A model generated the notes under the pieces. That model was not told the DNA's origin. It saw nothing but the letters and a program-made list of their open reading frames with translations, and searched no databases. Below are positions 22,882-29,360 of a stretch of 62,006 nt of DNA, in pieces. Source of the stretch: a virus; the IMG/VR virus record IMGVR_UViG_3300028394_000083, positions 1 to 62,006 of that record; one strand, 5' to 3'. The position numbers were made by a program, and so were the translations under genes. Numbering within the stretch: position 1 is the first letter of the stretch; the number at the start of each line of letters is the position of its first letter.

Positions 22882-22900
22882 AATAAAATACCTATCTTTG
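22869..22900 (+). promoter_or_regulatory. Bacteroidota-type promoter of an RNA unit
   Basis: TTTGG at 22869 and TATCTTTG at 22893-22900, spacer 20. No ORF follows; a structured RNA does. Confidence 0.75.
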
Positions 22901-22906
22901 TATTAC

Positions 22907-23090
22907 AAATAAACCTTACAGAAGTCCGAATAGCGCGGATGAAAGGAACCTTGGCTCTCATAGGATCGCAACCTTTACGGAGAGTTTGAATGTCCCAAAG
23001 TACTCTGTTTAGGACCCTGCTCTGATGTGCACGTCAACAGGTGATGGGGAACAAACCATCAGTAAAATCCGTAAAAACGTTTTATTTTTT
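22907..23090 (+). ncRNA. unassigned structured RNA transcription unit
   Basis: This runs from a strong promoter to a T-rich tract (AACGTTTTATTTTTT). Hairpins include TCCG-AATAGCG-CGGA (22926-22940) and TGATGG-GGAACAAA-CCATCA (23042-23061). No tRNA arms or ORF are convincing. Probably a separate small RNA of about 180 nt, or the leader of tRNA-Ala. Confidence 0.5.
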
Positions 23091-23092
23091 AT

Positions 23093-23162
23093 GGGCCTGA
23101 TGCCGACGGCAGGCTGACTGATTTGCGATCAGATCATTTGGGTTCGATTCCCACAGTGTCCA
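23093..23162 (+). tRNA. probable tRNA-Ala(TGC), poor acceptor stem
   Basis: The D-stem GCC/GGC, anticodon loop TTTGCGA in a CTGA/TCAG stem and T-arm TGGG-TTCGATT-CCCA are present. The acceptor arms GGGCCTG and AGTGTCC pair only in part (two mismatches). Anticodon TGC would supply alanine. Confidence 0.55.
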
Positions 23163-23182
23163 CAAAAAAAGTTTGAAAAAGA

Positions 23183-23214
23183 TTTGGCAGATTGAAATAG
23201 ATTACATATCTTTG
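23183..23214 (+). promoter_or_regulatory. Bacteroidota-type promoter
   Basis: TTTGG at 23183 and TATCTTTG at 23207-23214, spacer 20. Confidence 0.8.
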
Positions 23215-23234
23215 TAGAACAAAAATAAAGAACT

Positions 23235-23516
23235 ATGACAAACACAGAGACAATTAAAACCGTAGGTTTAAAAATTACAAAAATTGAAGGATACGATTAT
23301 TGTTTGACAGGGTACCCAAACAAAAACACAATCCGTAATTGGGAAGATGCGTATGAGTTTGAAAGTTTTGTACAAGATGTTTTAAAGATTGAAGGTGAGT
23401 TTGATTCTGAAAGTGGTCAGTTCTACGTGTACTTCAAAACTAAACAAAAGGCAACTGCCGCTTTGAATAAGATTGAAAAACATTTCAAAAAAGTTGGTGA
23501 AATGTTAGGTTTGTAA
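23235..23516 (+). CDS. hypothetical protein
   Basis: A 93-aa protein (MTNTETIKTVGLKITKIEGY...), alpha/beta, ending in a helix NKIEKHFKKVGEMLGL. It has its own promoter; tRNA-Glu follows 8 nt after the stop. Not recognised. Confidence 0.68.
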   Translation: MTNTETIKTVGLKITKIEGYDYCLTGYPNKNTIRNWEDAYEFESFVQDVLKIEGEFDSESGQFYVYFKTKQKATAALNKIEKHFKKVGEMLGL

Positions 23517-23524
23517 GAGTTAAT

Positions 23525-23598
23525 CGCCCGTTGGACAAGTGATTGAAGTCGCTTCCCTTTCACGGAAGAGATCATGGGTTTGAATCCCATACGGGTGA
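23525..23598 (+). tRNA. tRNA-Glu(TTC)
   Basis: Acceptor CGCCCGT/ACGGGTG with one G-U, anticodon arm CTTCC-CTTTCAC-GGAAG, T-arm ATGGG-TTTGAAT-CCCAT. Confidence 0.9.
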
Positions 23599-23604
23599 CA
23601 ATGA

Positions 23605-23787
23605 GTGAGAGATACTCAAGATGTTTTTAAGTTCATACAAAACTTAACGGAGCTGGTACTATCCACGTTAAGGGGTACTCTTTGGGAATCAGGCTGGAAG
23701 ATCCTCCTCGCCCCCAAGTAAGGGTTGACTTTTAAGTGGTAAGACACGTTGGGTTTTCAAATAGAAAAACTGTGAATATCTACTCAC
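23605..23787 (+). ncRNA. unassigned structured RNA domain
   Basis: GTGAGAGATA (23605-23614) pairs with TATCT-A-CTCAC (23777-23787), closing about 160 nt that include the hairpin TTAAGTT/ACTTAA. No ORF or tRNA arms. It sits directly before tRNA-Asp. Confidence 0.45.
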
Positions 23788-23812
23788 CATTAATCTCAGG
23801 TGGGGAAACTTT

Positions 23813-23883
23813 GGTCCATTGGTGAAATATTATCATATCTGACTGTCTATCAGAAGTCCTCGGAGAGTAACCGGGATGAACCG
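23813..23883 (+). tRNA. tRNA-Asp(GTC) with unusual T-loop
   Basis: Acceptor GGTCCAT/ATGAACC (one mismatch), D-stem GTGA/TCAT, anticodon arm TCTGA-CTGTCTA-TCAGA. The T-stem CTCGG/CCGGG holds the loop AGAGTAA instead of TTCrAnY. The gene is enclosed by an 11-bp inverted repeat (23798-23808 with 23917-23927). Confidence 0.75.
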
Positions 23884-23891
23884 CACAAAGT

Positions 23892-23907
23892 GTTCTTTTA
23901 AAATATT
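23892..23907 (+). promoter_or_regulatory. boxA-like element, variant
   Basis: GTTCTTTTAAAATATT, a one-base-changed, one-base-longer form of the other copies. Confidence 0.4.
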
Positions 23908-24046
23908 GATAGTGGTTTTCCCCACCTCAACGGATGTCGACAATCCAGAGTGGATCAGGAATTCATCACCCTTTCTGCCGGGGCCCTGATAAAAGTCAGA
24001 AGAAGCAGTTAAGATTGGAGCGAGAAGGGTACTCCATCACTATCAA
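23906..24046 (+). ncRNA. unassigned structured RNA domain
   Basis: TTGATAGTG (23906-23914) pairs with CACTATCAA (24038-24046), closing a 120-nt domain that overlaps the right arm of the inverted repeat around tRNA-Asp. The two helices may be alternatives. No ORF. Confidence 0.4.
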
Positions 24047-24053
24047 AATATTT

Positions 24054-24168
24054 AGTCAGGTGGCGGAATGGTAGACGCTAAGAAAGAGATGAACTTTGTA
24101 TCTAAGTGTAAACACATGATGATACGCTAAAGCATAATCTCATACAGGTTCGAGTCCTGTCCTGACTA
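24054..24168 (+). tRNA. tRNA-Leu-like gene with about 30-nt internal excess
   Basis: Acceptor AGTCAGG/CCTGACT, D-arm GCGGAATGGTAGACGC and T-arm ACAGG-TTCGAGT-CCTGT are perfect and typical of tRNA-Leu. The 65 nt between D- and T-arms exceed the roughly 35 expected and no clean anticodon arm appears. The ends are identical to those of the gene at 33277. Confidence 0.6.
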
Positions 24169-24320
24169 CGTGGGAAAGATCTATCCCGAAAACAGAACAT
24201 GGATCACAAACACGTAAACCTAAGTACCTGTACAGCGGTGAGTAACGGGCTAAGTTATATACAATTCCTCGGAGCTGGGAGTAGAATGCTTAGGAGCGTG
24301 TTTTTAAAATATAAAAAACT
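24169..24320 (+). other. structured spacer, no gene seen
   Basis: Contains CGTGGGA/TCCCG and a domain closed by CACG/CGTG plus CCTAAG/CTTAGG (about 24213-24303). No tRNA or ORF is supported. Confidence 0.4.
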
Positions 24321-24383
24321 ATGACACCATTATTGTTTCTATTATTTATTATGTTTATCTTTTTAGTAAGAAAACGAAGATAA
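24321..24383 (+). CDS. possible 20-aa membrane peptide
   Basis: MTPLLFLLFIMFIFLVRKRR: one hydrophobic helix with a basic tail, preceded by an A-rich sequence. A plausible micro-protein, but it is too short to be sure. Confidence 0.35.
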   Translation: MTPLLFLLFIMFIFLVRKRR

Positions 24384-24394
24384 AATTATTGGTT

Positions 24395-24510
24395 GGTCAG
24401 GAGTGTAATGAGGCACGGTGCCGAGTCCCCAAGACCAATAGTCCCAGACACTTGTGGGTTCTATGGAGTCGTAAGGTTGCTCATTGTGGGTTCGACTCCC
24501 ACCCTGACAA
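24395..24510 (+). tRNA. tRNA-like gene with about 47-nt internal excess
   Basis: GTCAGG/CCTGAC acceptor pairs, D-arm GTGTAATGAGGCAC and T-arm GTGGG-TTCGACT-CCCAC are clear. The centre is about 70 nt, contains CCCA/TGGG and CCAATAG/CTATGG pairings and shows no standard anticodon arm. Identity unassigned. Confidence 0.5.
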
Positions 24511-24551
24511 CACTTGACATTATTAAATTAATGCCTTATTATTATACAAAA

Positions 24552-24624
24552 CCGGGTAGCTCAGCTGGTAGAGCAATCCTTTTTAAACAGGACGTGTCAT
24601 TGGTTCAATCCCTTTCCCGGTTTT
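24552..24624 (+). tRNA. tRNA-Lys-like gene, TTT loop
   Basis: The sequence from ACCGGGTAGCTCAGCTGGTAGAGCAATCC to GGTTCAATCCCTTTCCCGGTT has acceptor AACCGGG/CCCGGTT (24551-24557 and 24617-24623), D-arm GCTCAGCTGGTAGAGC, anticodon region ATCCT-TTTTAAA-CAGGA and T-arm with TTCAATC. Loop TTTTAAA gives TTA/TTT depending on the frame; a stem with one mismatch favours TTA at 34-36 or Lys TTT. I call the tRNA firmly but the isotype loosely. Confidence 0.7.
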
Positions 24625-24647
24625 TTTATTTATAAAATTAAAATATT

Positions 24648-24854
24648 ATGAAAAAGTTTCTTTTATTGGTTTTGTCTTATGTTCTGTCATTCAGTATTGT
24701 TTGGATTGGTTTGGGGTTGTTCAAATACTATTTGGAATCAGAATCATCAATCGGAACTTTTTTAATTGGATTAGTTGGTTTTTTCGTTGCCATTAATCCC
24801 GCGATGGATGTTTGGGAAAAATTATTCAAACGCTGGTTTAAAATCAAAGAATAA
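24648..24854 (+). CDS. small membrane protein
   Basis: A 68-aa protein with two hydrophobic helices (LLLVLSYVLSFSIVWIGLGL and IGTFLIGLVGFFVAINPA) and a basic tail WEKLFKRWFKIKE. It precedes the lysis genes but differs from the holin candidate at 26818. A role in lysis or membrane change is possible, not shown. Confidence 0.65.
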   Translation: MKKFLLLVLSYVLSFSIVWIGLGLFKYYLESESSIGTFLIGLVGFFVAINPAMDVWEKLFKRWFKIKE

Positions 24855-24928
24855 TAATTTAATAGTATGATCCACTCAAGAGGAGTGTTGGAACGGAGTT
24901 TGTTAATCTATTTATTAAAAAAAACATT

Positions 24929-25012
24929 ATGGAAGTAATTATCGCATGTTTAGTACCGATCGCGTTGATAGGTATTATGGTAGTATCTTATTTGACCTAC
25001 AAGGGGAGATAA
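24929..25012 (+). CDS. 27-aa single-helix membrane peptide
   Basis: MEVIIACLVPIALIGIMVVS followed by a short basic tail: one transmembrane helix. TATTTATTA lies 19 nt upstream. The terminator follows directly. Probably a real micro-protein. Confidence 0.5.
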   Translation: MEVIIACLVPIALIGIMVVSYLTYKGR

Positions 25013-25014
25013 AA

Positions 25015-25034
25015 AAAGGGACCGAAGTCCCTTT
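25015..25034. terminator. bidirectional terminator
   Basis: AAAGGGAC-CGAA-GTCCCTTT, 8 bp with an A-tract on one side and T on the other, between convergent genes. Confidence 0.8.
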
Positions 25035-25037
25035 ATG

Positions 25038-25646
25038 TTATTTGATATCTGTTGACTCTATTAGAGTATATGAAAACTTGTTTCCGTGAATTTTAGATGC
25101 CTTCTTACATAAAGACATAAACACATCAAAGTCTTTTACTCTTTTAAATACTTGACAACCCTCACTCCAATTTTCAACCCAAGTTGAGTCTTGACCTGCT
25201 TTGTGAATGTTAATACCAAACATACCCGTATCTTTAAGTATTTCATCAAAAGTAAGATCTTTATTACCGTCTCTCCAAACAGTCACATTACCTAATCTTT
25301 GACAAAGAGCGTCATACTTACCTTGATGTTTATCAATCGCCCATACACTTCTGTACTGACCCGGTACTAATCTAGCAACCCCCTTTTTGTTATGGAATTG
25401 TTGAACCCCTTTTTTACCAGGATCGGTGGTTGCCATCCAACAATAGAATTGTTCTACACCTTTCTCATCTTTAAATGTTAATGTAAGACAATCGTCAAAC
25501 ACATTTGTTACTTTTTTTGCAACTGACGGTGAGTTATTTCTTACCCCTACGATATTCACATCGTAACCTTTGTTTGCGGTATCTTCAAACCATTTATATC
25601 CTTTGGATTTAACTGACGTTTCAATTTGTTCTTTTGTATAACACAT
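25038..25646 (-). CDS. L,D-transpeptidase-like cell wall enzyme
   Basis: A 202-aa protein. The C-terminal FGINIHKAGQ...WSEGCQVF has the H...G...S-x-G-C order of YkuD-type L,D-transpeptidases, with Cys in the predicted catalytic position (about residue 169). The N-terminal domain (NNSPSVAKKVTNVFDDCLTL) is compatible with the family's larger phage/Bacteroidota relatives. No signal peptide is seen. Beside the amidase and holin, it probably cuts or trims host peptidoglycan during lysis rather than making cross-links. A late-type TATTTATAG lies 23 nt before its start. Confidence 0.7.
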   Translation of the reverse strand: MCYTKEQIETSVKSKGYKWFEDTANKGYDVNIVGVRNNSPSVAKKVTNVFDDCLTLTFKDEKGVEQFYCWMATTDPGKKGVQQFHNKKGVARLVPGQYRSVWAIDKHQGKYDALCQRLGNVTVWRDGNKDLTFDEILKDTGMFGINIHKAGQDSTWVENWSEGCQVFKRVKDFDVFMSLCKKASKIHGNKFSYTLIESTDIK

Positions 25647-25716
25647 AATAATTAATTTTACTATAAATATTATCTATTTTGAAAAGTAAAACATATTTAT
25701 TAAGTAAAGATTATAT

Positions 25717-25848
25717 ATGTCTAGTTGGGTTGAGTTAGGTGTTGATTATACAAAAAATAAAACACAATTAGACGATGATGTGATAAATAATGTTATGATT
25801 CATGTGTCATCGATAGGTGGAGTTTTAACTAACCACTTAGAACATTAA
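25717..25848 (+). CDS. 43-aa ORF similar to the C-terminus of the 27058 protein
   Basis: MSSWVELGVDYTKNKTQLDD..., with C-terminal VMIHVSSIGGVLTNHLEH matching LLVHATSLGGVLMTHLQQ at the end of the 27058 product. It is either a remnant of a duplicated gene or an independent small copy of that tail. It sits between two minus-strand lysis genes, with TATTTATTA 23 nt upstream. Confidence 0.5.
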   Translation: MSSWVELGVDYTKNKTQLDDDVINNVMIHVSSIGGVLTNHLEH

Positions 25849-25849
25849 A

Positions 25850-26728
25850 TTATAGACTTAATAACATATCTATTAACTCCTGTTGAGGGAACATATCCAC
25901 CTTACCACGAATAACGTTTGTGTGTGAATACATACCTGGTGTTGAGTTGGCTTTTGCTAAATCTAAAACATCAAATCCGTCAGCCCCTTTTTCTTTTACC
26001 CATTGGACTAACCCAACTCTTGGATCTATGTTATATTTATTAGCACAATATAAAATCCAATTTCTTAATACTCTAATTTGTTCGTCTGAGTAACGGTGCC
26101 AAAATTGAAAACCTCTAAACGGTTTTGCTAATTTTACGATTTGTGATGGATCTGCTGGTGTATTTACATATGTCTTACCATTTACAATCTGACCCATATT
26201 ACATACTTCGATAGCCACAGAATTTCTGTGCATTACTGAGTTACCTGTACCGGTGTGCCATCCATATCCTCCTTCAGGAAAACATTGGATTAACTCACCA
26301 TCAAATTTTATATCTCCATTTTTAACCGATTGACCACCTAATATAAATTCTGTAGCGACATTACCTCTATTATCTCTTGCCCACATATCAGCGACTTGAT
26401 ATGGGTTTTCCCATCCTGCCGTGTGGTGTAAAAATATCCATTGTTTTTTAACTGGACCTTTAAAGTACGTGTCTTCAGGCATGTAATGTTTAATAATTTG
26501 TAATGCGGATTGTACTTCACTATTTTCAGCATTATCTGTATTTAAAATTCCCATAACCAACCACGTATTTTTTCCTACAACACCATCTACTGTTAACCCC
26601 GATTTCTTTTGAAACGATTTAACCGCAGTTTCAGTTTTTGATCCAAAGTCACCATCAACCGTGATTTTTAAAAATTCTTGTAAGGTTCTTACGGATTCCC
26701 CTTTACTCCCTTTTTTTAATACTTCCAT
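25850..26728 (-). CDS. N-acetylmuramoyl-L-alanine amidase endolysin
   Basis: A 292-aa protein. Residues about 5-60 are a PG_binding_1 domain (GSKGESVRTLQEFLKI, VDGDFGSKTETAVKSFQ, LTVDGVVGKNTW). Residues about 95-260 are an Amidase_2 domain with zinc ligands in IFLHHTAG, YGWHTGTG and the later FWHRYSDEQ, plus AIEVCNMG. It cleaves the bond between N-acetylmuramate and L-alanine. With the transpeptidase-like protein and holin it forms the lysis cassette. No signal peptide, so it depends on the holin. Confidence 0.92.
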   Translation of the reverse strand: MEVLKKGSKGESVRTLQEFLKITVDGDFGSKTETAVKSFQKKSGLTVDGVVGKNTWLVMGILNTDNAENSEVQSALQIIKHYMPEDTYFKGPVKKQWIFLHHTAGWENPYQVADMWARDNRGNVATEFILGGQSVKNGDIKFDGELIQCFPEGGYGWHTGTGNSVMHRNSVAIEVCNMGQIVNGKTYVNTPADPSQIVKLAKPFRGFQFWHRYSDEQIRVLRNWILYCANKYNIDPRVGLVQWVKEKGADGFDVLDLAKANSTPGMYSHTNVIRGKVDMFPQQELIDMLLSL

Positions 26729-26817
26729 AATAATAAGTTTTTATATAATTATCTATTATTTTAAAATTTTATAAAGAGTCAATATTTATTAATAAATAAA
26801 CTTTTAAATTTTCAATT

Positions 26818-26985
26818 ATGAAACTTACAAAAGAACAAGTATTAGGGATCGTTAGACACACATTAACATTTGTTGGTGGTATTGTTGTAATGAAAGGTCT
26901 TGTTGATGAGACGGTCGTTACTGAAATCATCGGTGGTGTTATGACGTTAGTCGGAACTATTTGGTCAGTTATTAACAAAAAATAA
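26818..26985 (+). CDS. holin-like protein (Pam3-gp28 type)
   Basis: A 55-aa protein: MKLTKEQVLGIVRHTLTFVG, a first hydrophobic helix, a charged turn (GLVDETVVTE), a second helix IIGGVMTLVGTIWSVI and a basic NKK tail. Size, two-helix layout and position next to the amidase match the Pam3-gp28-type holin family. It would open the inner membrane to release the endolysin. TATTTATTAATA lies about 35 nt upstream. Confidence 0.8.
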   Translation: MKLTKEQVLGIVRHTLTFVGGIVVMKGLVDETVVTEIIGGVMTLVGTIWSVINKK

Positions 26986-27004
26986 TTTTGTTAAATTAAT
27001 ACTT

Positions 27005-27032
27005 AACCCCCATAAATAGTGGGGGTTTTTTA
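27005..27032 (+). terminator. intrinsic terminator after holin
   Basis: AACCCCCA/TGGGGGTT-type stem followed by TTTTTT. Confidence 0.85.
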
Positions 27033-27042
27033 ATTTATAATA

Positions 27043-27051
27043 TATTTATTA
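27043..27051 (+). promoter_or_regulatory. late-promoter-like TATTTATTA box
   Basis: TATTTATTAA, 15 nt before ATG 27058. Confidence 0.45.
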
Positions 27052-27057
27052 ATTAGT

Positions 27058-27666
27058 ATGGAAAATTATGTAGGAATAGTGATCGCATTTATAACAGGTG
27101 TGATAGGACCAATCTTGGTTCTTTATATAAAGAGTAAGTTGGAGAAGAAGGAGAAACCTGATATGGTTAAGGAAACTTTAAGGGTTTCGGAGTTGGTTAC
27201 AAACAAAATAGAACATATAAAAGAAGAGTTTAATGCCGATAGAGTTTGGATAACTCAGTTTCACAACGGAGGAAATTTTTATCCAACAGGTAAATCAATG
27301 GCAAAGTTTTCAATCATGTATGAAACGGTACATCCAGGTGTTCAATCAGTACAAAGTAACTTTCACAATATACCCGTTAATTTATTTTCAAAATCAATCA
27401 ACCAACTATTAAGTAACGACGTTATAGAAATACCGGACTATAAAGACGAGACAATTGCGACTTATGGTTTAAAATATATTGCAGAAGATACTGGATGTAA
27501 ATCAGGTTATTTATTTGCTATTAAAACTATTGATGATAGATTTATTGGGACTTTAGGTGTTGAATATACAAAAAGAAAAACGAAATTAAATATTGAATCA
27601 ATAAATCATTTATTAGTACACGCAACATCACTTGGTGGTGTTTTAATGACTCACTTACAACAATGA
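27058..27666 (+). CDS. membrane-anchored GAF-like protein
   Basis: A 202-aa protein. One N-terminal transmembrane helix (GIVIAFITGVIGPILVLYI) is followed by a basic KSKLEKKEK and a soluble domain (DRVWITQFHNGGNFYPTG... GYLFAIKTIDDRFIGTLGVEYT) that resembles a GAF-type sensor fold. Its C-terminus is repeated in the 43-aa ORF at 25717. It overlaps the next gene by 4 nt. Function unknown. Confidence 0.7.
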   Translation: MENYVGIVIAFITGVIGPILVLYIKSKLEKKEKPDMVKETLRVSELVTNKIEHIKEEFNADRVWITQFHNGGNFYPTGKSMAKFSIMYETVHPGVQSVQSNFHNIPVNLFSKSINQLLSNDVIEIPDYKDETIATYGLKYIAEDTGCKSGYLFAIKTIDDRFIGTLGVEYTKRKTKLNIESINHLLVHATSLGGVLMTHLQQ

Positions 27667-28316
27667 GACAACAAATTATAGAATCACTTATTGGTAGAAT
27701 TACAAACCGGTTAATCAACGAAAGAAAGTCAGATGAGTTATCAATAAAACTTTCCCGAATGGTTATCAAGCAATTTAAAAAAGATGAGGACTTTGAGTTG
27801 TATGATTTAAGATTTGACAGGGGAGATGAGTATGCGGTCTTTGATTTCAAGTGTTATTTTTTGGAGGATATTGATTTGGACGATCCATTCTCAATACATG
27901 CTGAAGCAGATATGGAAGAGATATATATGGAGATTACATTCAACCCACAACATTTTCCTGAGAGTATGAGTGATTTGGTTGCTGAAGTGAAAGAAACCAT
28001 TGAACACGAGTTAGAACACGTTGAGCAACAAAATTTTGAGGATATGGAATTTGAACGTGAAGATGATATTGAGGACGATGAAGAATACAATTTTAAATAC
28101 CTGACATCTAACATAGAAATACCGGCATATGTAAGAGGGTTAATCAAAAGAGCCAACACCAAAAAAATATCATTATCTGATGCTATGGAAGAATGGTTTA
28201 AAGAAAACAAAAGAAATTTTAAAGAGTCTAAAAAAGATTGGCCAAGAGTTAAAAAAGTTTGGATGAAATATGCTTCTGAAATGAGAGGAAAAGAAAAAAT
28301 CAAAAAATTTAAATAA
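27663..28316 (+). CDS. cassette protein with HExxH motif (metallopeptidase-like)
   Basis: A 217-aa protein. The start MRQQIIESLIGRITNRLINE ends in I-N-E. HELEH at residues 115-119, in a helix (VKETIEHELEHVEQQ), is the zinc-binding signature of zincins. The C-terminus is basic. If it is packaged like other cassette proteins, it could be a protease acting in the head or in the new host. Two other HExxH proteins are encoded here (40436, 57436). Confidence 0.72.
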   Translation: MRQQIIESLIGRITNRLINERKSDELSIKLSRMVIKQFKKDEDFELYDLRFDRGDEYAVFDFKCYFLEDIDLDDPFSIHAEADMEEIYMEITFNPQHFPESMSDLVAEVKETIEHELEHVEQQNFEDMEFEREDDIEDDEEYNFKYLTSNIEIPAYVRGLIKRANTKKISLSDAMEEWFKENKRNFKESKKDWPRVKKVWMKYASEMRGKEKIKKFK

Positions 28317-28342
28317 TATTTGTTTATTCAAAAAAGGTTTTA

Positions 28343-28350
28343 TATATTTG
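28343..28350 (+). promoter_or_regulatory. TATATTTG promoter box
   Basis: A -7 match 19 nt before ATG 28370, at the head of the accessory-gene run. TTTATTC is the poor -33 candidate. Confidence 0.5.
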
Positions 28351-28369
28351 TTATAATAAAAAAAATCAT

Positions 28370-28795
28370 ATGACAAAGTTTAAAAAATGGGTAAGACGCA
28401 AAATCAAAAGGTTAAAGGTTAAATACCTTATTTGGTGTAGAGGATATAAGTGGTTTAAAACTCCTGAAGATATTACGGGGTATGAAAACATCACAACCGC
28501 AATCATTAGAAAAATGATTAATCACCCCGATTCTAAATTTACAATTGCACCACTTTCCGGTAAAAGATACATTGTAAATAAAACGTTAGACATATTTGTT
28601 ATAATGGAAGACAGTAAAATAGAAATTACTAACCACGTCTATCACTATGTCTCTACTTTAGGACAAAGAGACGTTGAAAAAATTACAAAACTTTATGACA
28701 CGAAAGTTGAAGATCAAAGAATCAGCTATGAATATCAAATCAAGTCTCAAATATCAAACACCTTACAATCAATTTATGACAAAATATCCAAATAA
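28370..28795 (+). CDS. hypothetical basic protein
   Basis: A 141-aa protein with an extremely basic N-terminus (KKWVRRKIKRLKVKYLIWCR). The middle is mixed alpha/beta. It overlaps the next gene by 20 nt. Not recognised. Confidence 0.65.
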   Translation: MTKFKKWVRRKIKRLKVKYLIWCRGYKWFKTPEDITGYENITTAIIRKMINHPDSKFTIAPLSGKRYIVNKTLDIFVIMEDSKIEITNHVYHYVSTLGQRDVEKITKLYDTKVEDQRISYEYQIKSQISNTLQSIYDKISK

Positions 28796-28988
28796 TCTTC
28801 CGGTAATTAATACACCAAAGGGTGTTGGGCAAATTGAAAATCTTTACGTGTCTGAACTTGGATTTTTGATGGTAAGGGTTTATTTTGATAACGGCACGTA
28901 CACAACCTATAATATGGGAAAACACGATATTCAAAACAACCTGATCACCAACCAATTATTTGAAGATGAAAGTAGAACTTTTGATTGA
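28776..28988 (+). CDS. hypothetical protein
   Basis: A 70-aa protein from ATG 28776 (MTKYPNNLPVINTPKGVGQI); earlier in-frame ATGs lie deeper inside the previous gene. A small beta-rich fold (LYVSELGFLMVRVYFDNGTY) is suggested. Overlaps both neighbours. Confidence 0.55.
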   Translation: MTKYPNNLPVINTPKGVGQIENLYVSELGFLMVRVYFDNGTYTTYNMGKHDIQNNLITNQLFEDESRTFD

Positions 28989-29115
28989 TAACGAGATCAT
29001 TGAGGGAGTCGTTGAGATTGATGAAAGATTTTATGGTGGTAAAAAAGTAATTTATCAAGATAAAGAAAAAAGAATGTGTGTTATATCAATAAATTTAGTT
29101 ACTATTGTATTATGA
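28966..29115 (+). CDS. small protein, 49 aa
   Basis: MKVELLIDNEIIEGVVEIDE..., a beta-rich 49-aa frame that fills the gap between overlapping genes and ends in ATGA with the next start. Confidence 0.55.
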   Translation: MKVELLIDNEIIEGVVEIDERFYGGKKVIYQDKEKRMCVISINLVTIVL

Positions 29116-29360
29116 AGAAAATTATTTATATATTTGTTCTGTGGTTGGTAACGAGTTGTTCTAACTGGGAATATAAGGAATTTACATATTTAAGATGTAA
29201 AAAGTTGGATAAAGTTCACGTTCATTTGTATTATCACGAAACGTGTGAGTGGAATTGTTTGACTATGAGTGAAACCCACTCTATTGTTTTTGACACAGCA
29301 AATGTTAAATATAAAACAGATAAAAAAGGAAATATTAAACAAATAAAGATAATAAAATGA
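29112..29360 (+). CDS. small lipoprotein
   Basis: An 82-aa protein from ATG 29112 (MKKIIYIFVLWLVTSCSNW): a signal peptide with lipobox VTSC, Cys at residue 17. The mature part has four more cysteines (RCKKL, TCEWNC). First of two consecutive lipoproteins; start and stop codons overlap (ATGA). Confidence 0.72.
   Translation: MKKIIYIFVLWLVTSCSNWEYKEFTYLRCKKLDKVHVHLYYHETCEWNCLTMSETHSIVFDTANVKYKTDKKGNIKQIKIIK

Larger units (their letters stand above)
23798..23927 (+). repeat. 11-bp inverted repeat enclosing tRNA-Asp
   Basis: AGGTGGGGAAA (23798-23808) is perfectly complementary to TTTCCCCACCT (23917-23927). The helix would enclose tRNA-Asp and a boxA-like sequence, as processing stems do around stable RNAs. 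Confidence 0.7.

Noticed and set aside
24054-24168. Group I intron in the tRNA-Leu-like genes
   Set aside because: The excess of about 30 nt is far too small for a group I intron core.
24180-24310. rRNA-like phrase GCGGTGAGTAACGGG
   Set aside because: It resembles a fragment of 16S rRNA by chance; no neighbouring rRNA helices are present.
24393-24635. 80-codon open frame
   Set aside because: It crosses two tRNA-like genes and has no similarity to a protein family.
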